NCBI RefSeq assembly: GCF_025399195.1
Contig: NW_026252104.1
Span: 248,001 to 312,000, forward strand
Reading direction: 5' to 3'
DNA length: 64,000 nt
From: Umbelopsis ramanniana AG
Lineage: Eukaryota; Mucoromycota; Umbelopsidomycetes; Umbelopsidales; Umbelopsidaceae
Numbering within the stretch: the stretch's first letter is position 1; each line of letters begins with the position of its first letter. A model generated the notes under the pieces. That model was not told the origin of the DNA. It searched no databases and was given only the letters and a program-made list of their open reading frames with translations. The translations under genes and the position numbers were made by a program. Shown one piece after another: positions 1 to 11,800 of this stretch.

Positions 1-1015
1 AATTGAACAAATCGGCTGTGCATCTTTCGTGGGCAGTGTTATGCTTGACTCCGGTGTCTCTCACGCTTAATTTGGATAGGACAGAACGAGCTTTTTTTTT
101 TTTTTTTTTAACAAAAAATTTGGAGGTTAGCATTTCCGCTATGGGCTTTGTTTGCGGCCAGATAGCCTTAAAACAACAAAATGTCACTCTGCGTTCAATT
201 CGCCAGCCATTCCAAATGGTGTGGTGTTGATAGAAAACAAATACCGGTCACCACATGCATTTCTTGGCCTTTCTGTTCTCGGAAGAAACCACATATTTGT
301 AACGCCCTATTACGGTATTGAAGAGATTCTACCTTATGAAATTCGATGCTATAACGCAATTGTAGGTATAATCCGGCTTTTGCTTTCGTCCTATAGAAAG
401 TACCCTTGAATCATAGCCGTGGAAAAGATCGACTTATAAAGACAATAGCCTTCATCCAGTGTCTTACAGTGAATGATCAATGGATTCTCTCACGTAAAAG
501 TCTATCGTTTACGACGTCAAAAGTAAGGCGCTTCTAACACAGGATCCTTCGTCGTTTCTTTGACCAACCTCGATTATTCATAGTTTCTACGTTGAGATTC
601 AATATCGGATGACTGTAACTTTCATCTGTATGACAAGTTACTTCAAGCTTTCCAGTCCCGATCACGTCATCTTACGGCAGATCAACTAATCTCGACGTTA
701 GCCCAAGGTCAGTAAGATCAATAGTCTGCCTAATGATACGGATAAATATCTGCTGCAATTTGAAAGATCACGTTAAGCTCTGTTGCGATGATGTATTCGA
801 AATATCAATCGGCTTCGTCGGTCACGCAAGCGTATTATAATATCACCAGCAATATTTCAGTCATTTACAGTATTTTGCGTTATGAGAGTTAGTCAAGCTT
901 TGAGTCTATTATTGAAAAATGTTCTTTCTAGTCTGATGTACATATTAAAAGTGCAGAAAGTGGTGTGTATATAGTGCAAGAGTGATGTAAGCTATTAGTG
1001 CTGATTGGATATGAT
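1..1015. other. intergenic, no gene seen
   Basis: Only short open frames with no recognisable protein character occur here, plus a T-tract near 92-109. The stretch lies beyond the 3' end of the MFS gene that ends at 1016. No RNA gene or repeat family was recognised. Confidence 0.6.
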
Positions 1016-2644
1016 TTAGAAGCCACTGATCTTTCTAATAGCTTCTCCCTTAAGCTTGAGGAGTACGGCTAAGCACATAGCTAGAACCATAAGGGCGGCA
1101 AAGAGAACACCAACATATCCAGGTCCAAGGGTATTCAACATTGGCGTGGCTACGAGAGAGAGGATACACGCTAACAGCATGCGAAGGAAATTGGCACCAG
1201 CAGTGATGGATGCTCCACGACCAGGTGTAGCATCAACAAGATATGCGCTTCCAGCAGAGAACACTTGACTCATACCAAAGCATTGAATACCGAAGCCAAC
1301 GATACATCCCCAAACACTGATCCCGTATTCACCGATCCATCCGAACATCAAAACACCAAGAGGAACGAAAAAGAAGCCAGCAGGCCACAAGTTGGCAGTG
1401 AGACGATCTTCCAGAAGAGCAGCACCACCGCGAAGTCGTCGAGATCGGATCAACAGGGCATCAGATAATTTACCTCCAATCAAGGTACCCATAAAGTTAC
1501 CGACACCAGCACCCAAATATGACAAGCCTAAATAACAAAAAAAAAAAAAAAAAGAATAAGAATCGATGTTTGTACTATAACCACGAAGGATCAAAAGTTT
1601 ACCTGTTTGCCATGTGTTGAGTCCAAACTTTTCGTCGTATATTGTAGGAATGATAGTTTCGACAGCAAACATGCCTCCGAAAGCAACAGCAGTCATGAAG
1701 GAAGCAAGGAAAACAAAAGGATGGAAAAGTGCTCGAACAGGAGCAAAGACATTGATAGACTTGCGCTTCTGAACGGTAGTGGCTTCAAGATCAGCTTGGT
1801 CACCGTTGTTATCTGTCTCAGCTTTTTCCACCTTCTCGTCCATGTCGTTGGATACAGCATCCCACTTAGCATCGTCGCGATAAGTCTCGGGCAAAAAGAA
1901 GAAAACAACGAGGAATCCAAAGCATCCAAAAGCAACTGAAAACCAGAAAGTAGCTCTCCAACTTTGAGAACTCAAGGACAGGAATCCACCAATGATTGGA
2001 CCAACGAGTGGGCCAAAAAAGTTTCCAAAGAAGAAAAATCCAAAGGCTCGACCACGTTCCGTAATAGCATACATGTCCTAGAAATTGATTGACTTTTAGT
2101 TTGGACTGACGCCAAATAAGTATCTGATCGTACGTATTTGATCACTTACTGTTATAGTTCCGGCACCAACCGAAGATGTACATGAGGCACCAGTGCTTTG
2201 AAGGCATCGAAGGACAACCAGACCCCATACATTACTGACAAGAGCACATCCTAATGAAGCTCCAATAAAAATGACCAAAGAGGCCAAAATAAGGATTCGT
2301 CGAATTTTGTAGTGATCTGCTAAGACAGCCCAGAAGATGGGGGCGATACCCATGAACAGGACGAACAAACTGGTGGTCAAGGTGACAGCCACCGCTGGTG
2401 CTTTGAGGTCCTCGGTCATGACCGGGATGGCTGGGAAGTATAATGTACTCGATAGACCGGGTAGACATGAGCCAAGGCACAAGCACAATAAAATTAAGGA
2501 TTTTTGTCTTGAAGTCTTCAGGCGAGGATCTTCATCGATAGATGGATGAATCAGTAGTCGGGAAGCAATGGCCTTCTTCCATGACGGCTTCTCATTGATT
2601 TCTTGCTTTCCCACTGTTGAATCTGACGTCGTAGCGGTGTCCAT
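1016..2644 (-). CDS. MFS drug:H+ antiporter (DHA1-like), 3 exons
   Basis: Predicted 12-helix-type proton-coupled exporter of the plasma or vacuolar membrane, 493 aa. Exons on the minus strand: 2644-2150, 2077-1603 and 1527-1016. The second intron (75 nt) is a multiple of three with no stop, so the frame also stays open if it is retained; GTAAAC and TTTAG borders and the T-tract support splicing. After a soluble N-terminus of about 60 residues come membrane segments, an MFS motif A between helices 2 and 3 (LADHYKIRR) and the antiporter motif C (GNFFGPLVGPIIGG) in helix 5, which marks export rather than uptake. A charged loop, rich in Asp, Glu and Lys, separates the two halves. The family exports drugs, polyamines or small acids; the substrate cannot be read from sequence. 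Its neighbour at 3616-8826 is a biosynthetic megasynthetase on the same strand, so product export is possible (inference). Confidence 0.85.
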
Positions 2645-3615
2645 TATGAAGAGAAGGAAGAAAGAAAAGTATTTCGCCACAGCATAACAGAAACCTAAAG
2701 ACTGATTTCCTTTTATAACATCAGAGTGAGACCGCAGGCAAAAAAAAATTAGGTCGGCAGTTGATTTTTTCCGTGAATCCTCAGCGCAATTTCGGTCAAC
2801 GGCTGACTAACGTTGGCGATGCCTGTGTAAGCGCAACATCATTCGCACGGTCTTTCTTTGCAGTTATCAATCATTTACACAGCATGTCATGCGGCATCCT
2901 ATTGCCTATACCTCTTGCCTGCGCCATGTCTACCATTTCTATCTTATTTGAGTTTTCGCTTTGACCGCGCCAACTCGGCCCACGTTTGACTCTCCGACGG
3001 CTGCTCGACACACATGGCAGAAGCGGTGTTGATCCCGAACTAATACACTGGACAGACCCAATGTAAGTGTGTCGACGGGGGTATTCGGAGGGACGGTAAG
3101 TACGACAATTGATCGTCAATTTGGGGGCACCGGTAATAGGAAGACTCTGTTTTACATCCTCATATCAGTTAAAATCATTCATCAATCGCAGGCACTTTGT
3201 CATCACTACGCTCGGTTATGCGTGATCGGATTAATGAGGCGATCTGATAAGTAAACACAATGTCACACTTTTTTTTCCAGAACACAAGATGTAGGGCAAA
3301 AATGATATATTCAGGTATATTTGTTTTCTATATTGCATATGATGCGAATTGGACAATATCACGAAGAAATGGAAAGATAATGGGGGAGGGGAAACAGAAG
3401 AAACAAGATGAAAGAAGAAAAAAAAAAACACTGCGAAGAGGGTTTTGGGTTTTGGGTGTGCCTCTGTACATTATAACCCTTTCAGTTCTATGGTACATGT
3501 TTGTATGTGTGTGTGTGTGTGTGTGTGTGTGGGATAGTGAGCTTTGCTGACTGGTTTTTAAAAACAAGATTTTTGTGGAGGGAAATTTGAGTGCATTGAT
3601 GGAATGTTACTTCTT
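2645..3615. other. intergenic between MFS gene and megasynthetase
   Basis: Promoter side of the MFS gene and 3' flank of the megasynthetase. It holds a TG microsatellite (3506-3531) and A-tracts, and no convincing coding frame. Confidence 0.6.
3506..3531. repeat. (TG)13 microsatellite
   Basis: Thirteen uninterrupted TG dinucleotides lie just beyond the stop codon (3616) of the minus-strand megasynthetase, probably in its 3' UTR or terminator region. Confidence 0.95.
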
Positions 3616-6600
3616 TTAATAGAAGTCAACGAAACCTCTCAAACTCTTGACTGAGAATCGTCTTGAGTTGCGCATGTTCTGGTTATACTTTTCAGTGACG
3701 TCTTCACCAGGCCATCCTTGCCAGATAGAGTTCTTTTCAGCAACTTGACCAGAGGCAACCAAAGTATGTTCGAGCAACACAGAGTCTTCCTTCATGGAAG
3801 CACCAGATAACAATCTTGATCCAGTGCGAAGAACAGAGCCAGCGCCGATATGCAATGGGTTGATGGAGAATTGACCACGAGAATTGATATGGCAGATCAA
3901 AGAAGCTTCATCGACAGCAGTATCGTTTTCCAAAGTGACCAAGTCAGGCTCAGTCATCATAGGGTCACCACCATTAGGATAGAGACAGACATTCTTGCCA
4001 ATGTTAGCGCCAAGGCAACGGAAGAACAAGACAAGCCAGGCACTACCGCTGAGAAGGTTGAGAACACCTTGACGGAAGCATTGTTGGAAAGTGATGAGAA
4101 TTTGCCATCTCTGGCAGTAGGAAGATTCATCCCAGTTATAACTGCCTTGCTTTCTGCGACCAAAGAGACACCATTTGGCAGCAATTTCAATGACGAGACC
4201 AAGGAAGCAGAGTATGCAAACGCATGCACAGATGACAGCAAAGATGATTAAGAAGGTAAGACCTTGACGAGTACCTTCGTATAGACTATATACGGCAGCT
4301 TCATCAGTATGCTTCAAGAAATAACGCTTTTCCATGACGGCAGCAACTTGAATAGCAGCAGTGACAGGAACAGACCAGTAACAGGAGGCAATGATGTGCA
4401 ACAAGCAATTGTAGACGACAATCAAGCTAAGAGGAATAACCCAGAATTTAGCCTTGTTTTGATAGAAGGCGCGACCGAAAGGTGTAATGGTGGATTCGTC
4501 ATCAGCAGAGTTGGTACCAGCATCCCAAAGGAGGGCATTACCACCGCGAGAGCCAACCCAGACAGAGTTATCAGGGAAATGGAAGTTCTTCTTTGCAAGA
4601 CCACCAGAACCGAGAACAGCTTTGCGGCCAATAGTAGCACCAGGAAGGAGAACACATCGATCAGCAATCATAGCTCCATCACCGATCTTAACCGGAGCAG
4701 AGATGTGAGAGTCAGAGCAGACAACATGAGTTCTTGAACCAAAGACGACATCATTTCCAATTTCCAAAAGGTCAAATTCGATGACACGAAGTCCAGAACC
4801 AGGCCAGTAGACACGTTCACCGATCTTGGCACCAAGAGCACGATAGATCATGCTAACCAATTCGTAGTGAGTACCGATCAAGCGAGTGACACCACCGAGG
4901 TCACCACCAGGCATGAGCTTCTCCATGAGCCAGTACTTGAGGAGTGAAATTTGACGACGGTCACGAGGTCCAGCTCTAAACTTGCCAATAAAGAGACGCT
5001 TCAAAGCGATGACGGCAGCCAAGTAGAAGAAGGGTGTGACGTTGTCACGAACAACAACAGCCAAGAAATGGTAACCAACACGCTCGGGTTCAGCGAAGTA
5101 AAGGATGAGTTCAGCAAACTGGTTTTGAGATGCCTTCTCAAAGAAGACTTCACGAGTGAGCAAGAAGATGACAGCAAACCAAGGAAGGAAAGCGAAGAAC
5201 TTGGCAAAGATGACAATGGGCCAACCAAAAATGAGAGAAACCAAGAAATGAGGAGCAGGGAAGTTCATACGGTTGAGCTCGGAAAAGTTCATGCCTTGAG
5301 TGGTATCCATATGAGCGCTGCCACCAGCAACGACGTCCATGTTGTGAGACGAGGTAAGAGGTCCCATAACGGTACCAGCGGGAATATGAGAACCAGCAGT
5401 GACAATGGACTTGAGACCAATAGAGGTATTGCTACCAATGACAATTTCTGAGAGGACCATATGACCTGTCTTGAGAACAAATGGACGAATGGAGCAGTTA
5501 TCAAACTGGCAATAATCGCCAATGGTGACAAGGTCAAATTCTTGAATATCAGCATGGATATCAACTCTGCAGTTGGTACCAATGGAAGATCCCATCAAGG
5601 TCAGATAGAAGGCATACAAGCGAGGATGCAACTTGAAGATACCACGACCGCACATGCGGCAGACTTGATGTACAAACCACCAGCGGAGGTAGTAAGAACT
5701 CCAAAGAGGATAAGAGCCAGCGCGATAACGACCAATAACAGCCCACTTGGTGATGATAGCAATGAAGGGAAGGACCAAAGCGGTGGCGAAGCGAGCAATG
5801 AAGAGAGAGAGAGACAACTGGATAACACGAAGAACATTGCTGCCCTTTCTGTCCCAGCTTGAAGCAACAGCGACCAAAAGAGACGCAAACATGAACCAGC
5901 AGAGAGTGATACGCAAGGGACGCAACAAGTAGATACTTGAGAGTTGGACCAAGGCAACCAAAGGGTTCCACTGATTCTTTGCTCCAGACTTTGGACGATT
6001 CTTGAGACGTTCCTTGGGGTCTTCTTCATCTTCTTCAATGTTGATGGCACTGTAGCCATGAGTAAACAGGTGATGATCACTTGGCAATTGTTCGGTGCAA
6101 AGTTTAGCCAAACCAATAGGCGTTCTGTTCTTCTCTTCATAGATGATGACAATAGGCAAAGCGACACCAAGCTTGGAGCGGATTGAGGAGATGAGAGCAC
6201 CAGCCTTGAGAGAGTCACCTCCGTATTCAAAGAAATCTCCATTAAGGGGGTAATGGGCTTTTTCACCCTGCATGCCGAGGACTGAAGCAAAAATATCGCG
6301 CAGAGCCAATGCAACAGGATCACCAGTGCATTCCTCCAAATCGGCAACTTGCTCCTGAGCGATTTGGTGGAGTTCCTGTTCATTCAAGGAACCATCTTCG
6401 AAACGAACGATTTCATCTACAATGACGATACGTCTTGGCATCATGTAATCATGGATTTGAGTTTCCAAGTATTGATGAATATGGATGGCTGTTTCCTTGA
6501 CATCGATTTCTTTTTCAGTGTCTTGTGGAGTGTTGACGACGAAAGCCACCACTTGATGGTCTAGGGGGTTCCTGAGAGCAGCGCAGTCGGCCACAGCTTG

Positions 6601-8826
6601 ATGAACCACCAAGGCTTGGACAAGGTCACTCATGTCCCAGGAGACACTGGTGATAGCAATGGGGTCGGTAAGAGGAGTACCTTTAGGAGGGCAGGCACCT
6701 TGATACAATCGTTGGGCAACATTGACATTGCTTTCAGAGTCCTTGACTTCCGGAATGCCCATGCGTTCAGCCAACTTGATTCTGAGAGGCTTGTTGACAG
6801 CATTTTTTGGAATATTATCCATGTAGACAATGACTTGAGGCAACTTGGAGTGATGCAAAGATTTGCTGAGGAAAGATCGCAAGGACTTCAGGTCAACACG
6901 AGTATGGCCATCTTCAGGGACAATCACTACACCAATCGTTTCTTGAAGAGTCTCATGAGGAACAGAAAAGGCAATGGTTTGGGCAACCTTGGGGTGAGCC
7001 ACGATGGCATTTTCAATTTCAAAGGGAGAAATAATTTCACCACCACGGTTGATGATTTCCTTGGAGCGACCAGTGATATAGAGGTAGCCATCATCGTCGA
7101 CATAGCCCATGTCGCCGGTATCAAACCAGCCATCAATAAAGGTATTGGTGTTATCGATGCCCTCATAGCCATCGAAACAAGGAGGTCCACGAACCATGAT
7201 ATTACCGACAGTGCCGTTCTTGGCAACCGGCTTGTCCCCAATAAAGATGGCAATCTCGGGTCCAACTTCCAAACCCGATGTGCCCTCTCTGTTGAGAGCA
7301 TAATCACGTGGAGGGGTGGAGATCGGCATGCATTCTGTCATACCATAAGAGGGCAGAACGGTAGCAGCAGGAAAGAAGGCTTTGAGATCCTTGGCAAGGG
7401 AGGGTAGAAGACCACCACCAGCGTTACAAATCATTTTGACGAACTGTCTAAGTTTGACAGAGACTTGACGCATGTTACCCTCTTGAAGGATAGCATGATG
7501 CATGGTAGGCACGGCATAATACCAAATGTTGACACCGGCTTGGGCCTGGGCGATATCCCAAAAGACAGAGGCATCAAAGCCATTGCATAACATAACAGAG
7601 CCACCAGAGAAGACGGGAGCAAATAGGTTGCGGACAATACCGCCGACATGGAATAGAGGCATCATGTTGATATTAATATCGTTTGACTGCAGGCCCCATG
7701 AGAAAGCCACACAAACAGTGCCGATACAAAGTGTGCGCAAACGGTAGGGCACCGTCTTTTTCTTGCCGCTGGTGCCAGAGGTTTGCAAAATCATAGCAAG
7801 GTCATTTGGACCATTGAGCTCTCTAGCGTTGGATGACTTTGAGCTAGACTTGCGACGTTGATATTTTGGAGCTTCCACTTGCAAGCTTTCAACAATTTCA
7901 ATTTCGGTTTCAGCGCTATTTGGGTAAGAGCCATTGGCCACGACTTCATCGGACACCAAAGTGAAACCAACTCCAAGTGAGTCAGGTTTGAGACCAATTA
8001 TACGCAGGCCGCCTGCCCGCAGGACTTGTACCATGCGATCATTGTCTTGCAATTTGCTATATGGAACGATGACTGCTTCCACCTTCATGTTGCCAAAGTC
8101 ATGTAGCAATTCTTCGGGGGTCAAATTGGGGTTGGAAGGGGCGCATACACAGTAGGCTATGACACCAAGGAGGCAAAGACCAAGTTCCGGGCCATCAGGA
8201 AGACAGACACCGACACGGTGACCGCGAGTTAGACCAAACTGAGCCAAATTAAAAGACTTTTCCAAAAAATTGTGGACTTGTGCGTGTGTAATATGGTTAA
8301 CACAGTTGGCAATTTCGGCTGACGGAGGTCGAATGATCGCCTTTGTATTGGTGACGTTGACGAAATCCAAAAGTGTATCAAACTGAAGGTAATGGTCCAC
8401 CAGGTGCCCCATAGATGGGAAGTTGTTAGCATGCGGCTTGTCGGTGGAGGGGGTCCTGAATCCGTTATAGGCATCGTCCAGCAATTCCATAACTCTATCA
8501 AACCCATTGCTAGTAATGGTACGAGTATCACTACTAGCCGCACTCTTGTTCATAGACGACTGTCTGGAGCATGTGACGGGTGGTTGCGGTTGATAGGCGG
8601 GAGCGGGTGAAGTGGGCCTGTGGTGATGATGATGTTGTTGTTGCTGCTCAGGTGGAAATGATGCAGCCCATTTATAAAAACTATCATTTTCATGAAGTGT
8701 CAACGCTGAATTCATTGAAGACGATGCGTTGGAAGCACTCGATCCTGGTCGTGGTGGATATATTTCAGATTGAGATTCATGACTATTGCGTCTTTGCTGC
8801 GATTTTCGACTGAAAGACCTAAACAT
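3616..8826 (-). CDS. AMP-ligase / carrier / triple hexapeptide-repeat membrane megasynthetase (poly-lysine-synthetase-like architecture)
   Basis: Single uninterrupted exon, 1736 aa. Order: Ser/Gln/His-rich tail (1-120); AMP-forming adenylation domain (about 150-720) with P-loop TSGTSGKKK at 349-357, YGMTE, GWFDTGDMGYVDDDGYL and INRGGEIISP; a mini-domain; a carrier domain with GGDSLKA, phosphopantetheine site Ser872. Then paired membrane helices alternate with three left-handed beta-helix (hexapeptide) domains centred near 1140, 1390 and 1670. This A-T-(TM/C)x3 plan is that of the TIGR02353-type NRPS terminal domain seen in epsilon-poly-L-lysine synthetases. However, the A4 region reads MPLFHVGG, as in Pcs60/oxalyl-CoA and 4CL-type ligases, and lacks the Asp that holds an amino acid's amine; the following VFWD...VPT block also matches Pcs60. 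So a carboxylic or hydroxy acid substrate is more likely than an amino acid (inference). It needs a separate PPTase. No introns in 5.2 kb is unusual here. Product unknown. Confidence 0.85.
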   Translation of the reverse strand: MFRSFSRKSQQRRNSHESQSEIYPPRPGSSASNASSSMNSALTLHENDSFYKWAASFPPEQQQQHHHHHRPTSPAPAYQPQPPVTCSRQSSMNKSAASSDTRTITSNGFDRVMELLDDAYNGFRTPSTDKPHANNFPSMGHLVDHYLQFDTLLDFVNVTNTKAIIRPPSAEIANCVNHITHAQVHNFLEKSFNLAQFGLTRGHRVGVCLPDGPELGLCLLGVIAYCVCAPSNPNLTPEELLHDFGNMKVEAVIVPYSKLQDNDRMVQVLRAGGLRIIGLKPDSLGVGFTLVSDEVVANGSYPNSAETEIEIVESLQVEAPKYQRRKSSSKSSNARELNGPNDLAMILQTSGTSGKKKTVPYRLRTLCIGTVCVAFSWGLQSNDININMMPLFHVGGIVRNLFAPVFSGGSVMLCNGFDASVFWDIAQAQAGVNIWYYAVPTMHHAILQEGNMRQVSVKLRQFVKMICNAGGGLLPSLAKDLKAFFPAATVLPSYGMTECMPISTPPRDYALNREGTSGLEVGPEIAIFIGDKPVAKNGTVGNIMVRGPPCFDGYEGIDNTNTFIDGWFDTGDMGYVDDDGYLYITGRSKEIINRGGEIISPFEIENAIVAHPKVAQTIAFSVPHETLQETIGVVIVPEDGHTRVDLKSLRSFLSKSLHHSKLPQVIVYMDNIPKNAVNKPLRIKLAERMGIPEVKDSESNVNVAQRLYQGACPPKGTPLTDPIAITSVSWDMSDLVQALVVHQAVADCAALRNPLDHQVVAFVVNTPQDTEKEIDVKETAIHIHQYLETQIHDYMMPRRIVIVDEIVRFEDGSLNEQELHQIAQEQVADLEECTGDPVALALRDIFASVLGMQGEKAHYPLNGDFFEYGGDSLKAGALISSIRSKLGVALPIVIIYEEKNRTPIGLAKLCTEQLPSDHHLFTHGYSAINIEEDEEDPKERLKNRPKSGAKNQWNPLVALVQLSSIYLLRPLRITLCWFMFASLLVAVASSWDRKGSNVLRVIQLSLSLFIARFATALVLPFIAIITKWAVIGRYRAGSYPLWSSYYLRWWFVHQVCRMCGRGIFKLHPRLYAFYLTLMGSSIGTNCRVDIHADIQEFDLVTIGDYCQFDNCSIRPFVLKTGHMVLSEIVIGSNTSIGLKSIVTAGSHIPAGTVMGPLTSSHNMDVVAGGSAHMDTTQGMNFSELNRMNFPAPHFLVSLIFGWPIVIFAKFFAFLPWFAVIFLLTREVFFEKASQNQFAELILYFAEPERVGYHFLAVVVRDNVTPFFYLAAVIALKRLFIGKFRAGPRDRRQISLLKYWLMEKLMPGGDLGGVTRLIGTHYELVSMIYRALGAKIGERVYWPGSGLRVIEFDLLEIGNDVVFGSRTHVVCSDSHISAPVKIGDGAMIADRCVLLPGATIGRKAVLGSGGLAKKNFHFPDNSVWVGSRGGNALLWDAGTNSADDESTITPFGRAFYQNKAKFWVIPLSLIVVYNCLLHIIASCYWSVPVTAAIQVAAVMEKRYFLKHTDEAAVYSLYEGTRQGLTFLIIFAVICACVCILCFLGLVIEIAAKWCLFGRRKQGSYNWDESSYCQRWQILITFQQCFRQGVLNLLSGSAWLVLFFRCLGANIGKNVCLYPNGGDPMMTEPDLVTLENDTAVDEASLICHINSRGQFSINPLHIGAGSVLRTGSRLLSGASMKEDSVLLEHTLVASGQVAEKNSIWQGWPGEDVTEKYNQNMRNSRRFSVKSLRGFVDFY

Positions 8827-11800
8827 GTTGATGTGAATGTGGATATATGTATATGTCGATGAAGATTGAACAAGTAGAGAAAATGAACAGAAATCAAAAA
8901 GAGTGAAGAATAAGAAAGAAAAAGGTAAAGTAACAGTATTTTTGTCTTTTCCTTTATGACCTTTATGTCTTTCAGCAGGGAGAAACAGAAAGACAGGTCC
9001 TGCTTCTGCTTTTCAGGTGAAGGTGAAACTTTTTGGATCCCCGATCTTGTGTGGGTGCACTTTGACGATCCAACATAAAGGGCGGGGGGGTAAATTAGAC
9101 TGAGACCCGCTGCTACTAAATTATCTCGTTCTGGACCACCTATCTTATTGGCTTGAAAAATTTTATTGCGTCTTAGATCGGCTTTCCCTTAGCTTTTAGG
9201 CAAAAAAAAATGATTTTAAAAAAAAATAAGGCAGTTTCATTCTTTCTTCTGGCGATAGGTTTCGTAGAACGGAGATGAGGTCCCTGGAACTACCACTTTG
9301 TAGGTGAAATTGTGTCATTTTTCGAAACAACAATAAACAACAAACATGTAATAACATCAATCTGAGGTAGAATAGGTTGTTATTGGGACCTCATCCCATC
9401 TCTCTCCCCCCCCCCCCCAAAAGCTCCTTTATGGCAAAGAAAGTCCCCTGGTACTACCTACCTCATCTCGGAATAAGGTCAACGCAATAGTGGTTCCGTC
9501 ACTTGAGGCCATGTCCCACTGCCGACAAAGGAATTCCGAATGATGAAAGCTGAGAAGTGCCAAGCATTTCGATGTAACGTTTGTCGGCTTCAATCTATTT
9601 TCAGGCTTGGGTTACACTGGTCTGAAAACGGCTGTGCCAAAAGGGAAGTTTCTCTTTTCTCTTTGAAACAGGAGTCGGTAGCCCTGCCCTTGGCTTACTG
9701 ACTGACTGGAAAAAGCACGTGTAATAAGATTGGGTTGGATCGACAGCACGTACACGTTGTCAATTTATTGGTTACAAACTCTTACGGTTTGCCCTGTCTC
9801 TACTCTTCTTTTCATAGATAAATCGTCAGACCTAACCGGCGCTGATATAGCACGATTCCCAAGTGAATAAGGAAACTTACCATAAAGAATTGTTTCTCAG
9901 CTAGTTCGATACCAATGTGTTTCGCCTGTAGTTCTCCACCTTCGCTGAATTAATTTTTTTTCTCTCTATCTTCTCTCATCAGCCAAACTAAACAATCTCC
10001 GCATGCGGTCCCATAATCACTACTTTCTCCGGCTTTTCTATCCAAAGCCCGGTCCGAGCCCCTAACCAGTTAGCAAGGTGAAAGCGAAACATACTATATC
10101 CGTGAAGAATAAATAAAAAGGAATTTATATTTAAAACCGGCAAATATTGCCATCTTGGTCTTTTCCTGATTCTGCTCCAAGGTAACAATAACAAGTAATC
10201 TATATGGGAAGCGGTAAACTTTTCGTCAGACCATGACGGGATCGACCAGCTGGGATGGCCTAATTTTTTTTTTCAACTGGCGTTCCTGGATCCCAAAAAA
10301 TACATCGTCAAAAACATTACCGTCTATAGTAATTACATCACAAGTCGGTGAATGCTGTCAGATACAAAGTTATCTGAAACCCTGACAATCAACATTTCGA
10401 AACATGACGATCCAATCTGGCTGGTCAGGACGAAACAAAGTATCAGGTCAGCCAAGACTTTTTATTCTATGCTAGGCGACAAGAAAAAAAAAGGAGGGGG
10501 GGAGGAAAAGCGAGCCTGAAATTGATAATCATATCGTGTATACTCAATATGGAAGCATTCGATCATGTACTCTGTTTTTTTTTTTTTAGCAGCAACTTTG
10601 CACTAGCTATACCATAACGTAATGCTGACTCTCACATAGCGACACTTCTTCTCAACCTTCCTTTCGTGATGAACCCTTTCCTGGCTGCGTCTACACCAAT
10701 CCAAGTAAGATGTAACTTATTCGTTCTGCCCCTCGTGTTTGGTATATGACCGTACCGTATAAGACAGAAATGGGCCGTCTGTTGTACGAAAATGCAAAAC
10801 ATACATGGGTAATGTAAGCATCACGCACGGCATGTATCGGTGGAATCCCTATTATGCGGGAGGCTATGCTACAAACTGCTATACAGCGCACATAGTCGCT
10901 TACGTAGAGAGCGCGCACATAGTTGCTTACGTAGCGATCAACTGCTCATGTATTAAAAATATTTTGGGTAAAAATAGCTCGTCTTACGCCAAGCAAGTGA
11001 TACTTTATGCATGTATCCACATTACCCTCCCTCTCAACGCGTACACAAACGTTTTACTGGATTATATGCAATAAATGAAATCTCAATTTTAATATCCACT
11101 CGGGTTTGCCGAACACAAGTGCCGAAAGTGTCCGTCGAGAACATCTCTCGTGGAGCATGGTAGAAAATTTGACATAACATGTGCTTCCTTCACCTTTTGA
11201 GGCTGCTGCCACCATCAGGATCGCTGATGTTTGTTGACGTTCCCTCCAAAAAGCTTTGAAAGCGTCAACGTTCCAGTTTTGTTGTTTCTTTTTTTGTTTT
11301 TTGGCTTTTTCACCCTTTCGATGGTTGCCTGAGTGTTTGGATGTCGCTTTGATAAACAAAGAATATGTCTCGATTGAGGAAGGCTGGGCTGGACAATATG
11401 CCGCAGCTGAAAGTCCATCGTCTACATAGACATACAGCGTTAGTTATATGTAGACGTACGCCAAATTTGCCAAATATACTCAAGATGCACTCTTGCATAA
11501 AAGCCTGTCATGCGTTGCCCATCGACATTTTGTTCCATCCATTGGTGAGGCTTCGCGCGGTAATTAAGGGGTAGACGGCTTGGCACCATGTCTCTCTGTC
11601 GCATTCTATGGCGAAAATAGCCAAAAATATCAGCATAATTATAACCAACCGTGTCATTTCAGACGTGCATATCGGCGTTGGAGCTGCATGTTAGCATCTA
11701 GCCAAGCTTGGTTTGGCTTGTACCTGGTAATCGCAAATGCAGCGTACACCACTCACATTGTATGTTATGAGTCTCCCCATAATTCATCTAGGGTAAAGCA

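Noticed and set aside
6598-7407. Plus-strand frame of about 270 codons opposite the megasynthetase
   Set aside because: Shadow of the adenylation domain on the minus strand; composition is not protein-like and no family is recognised.
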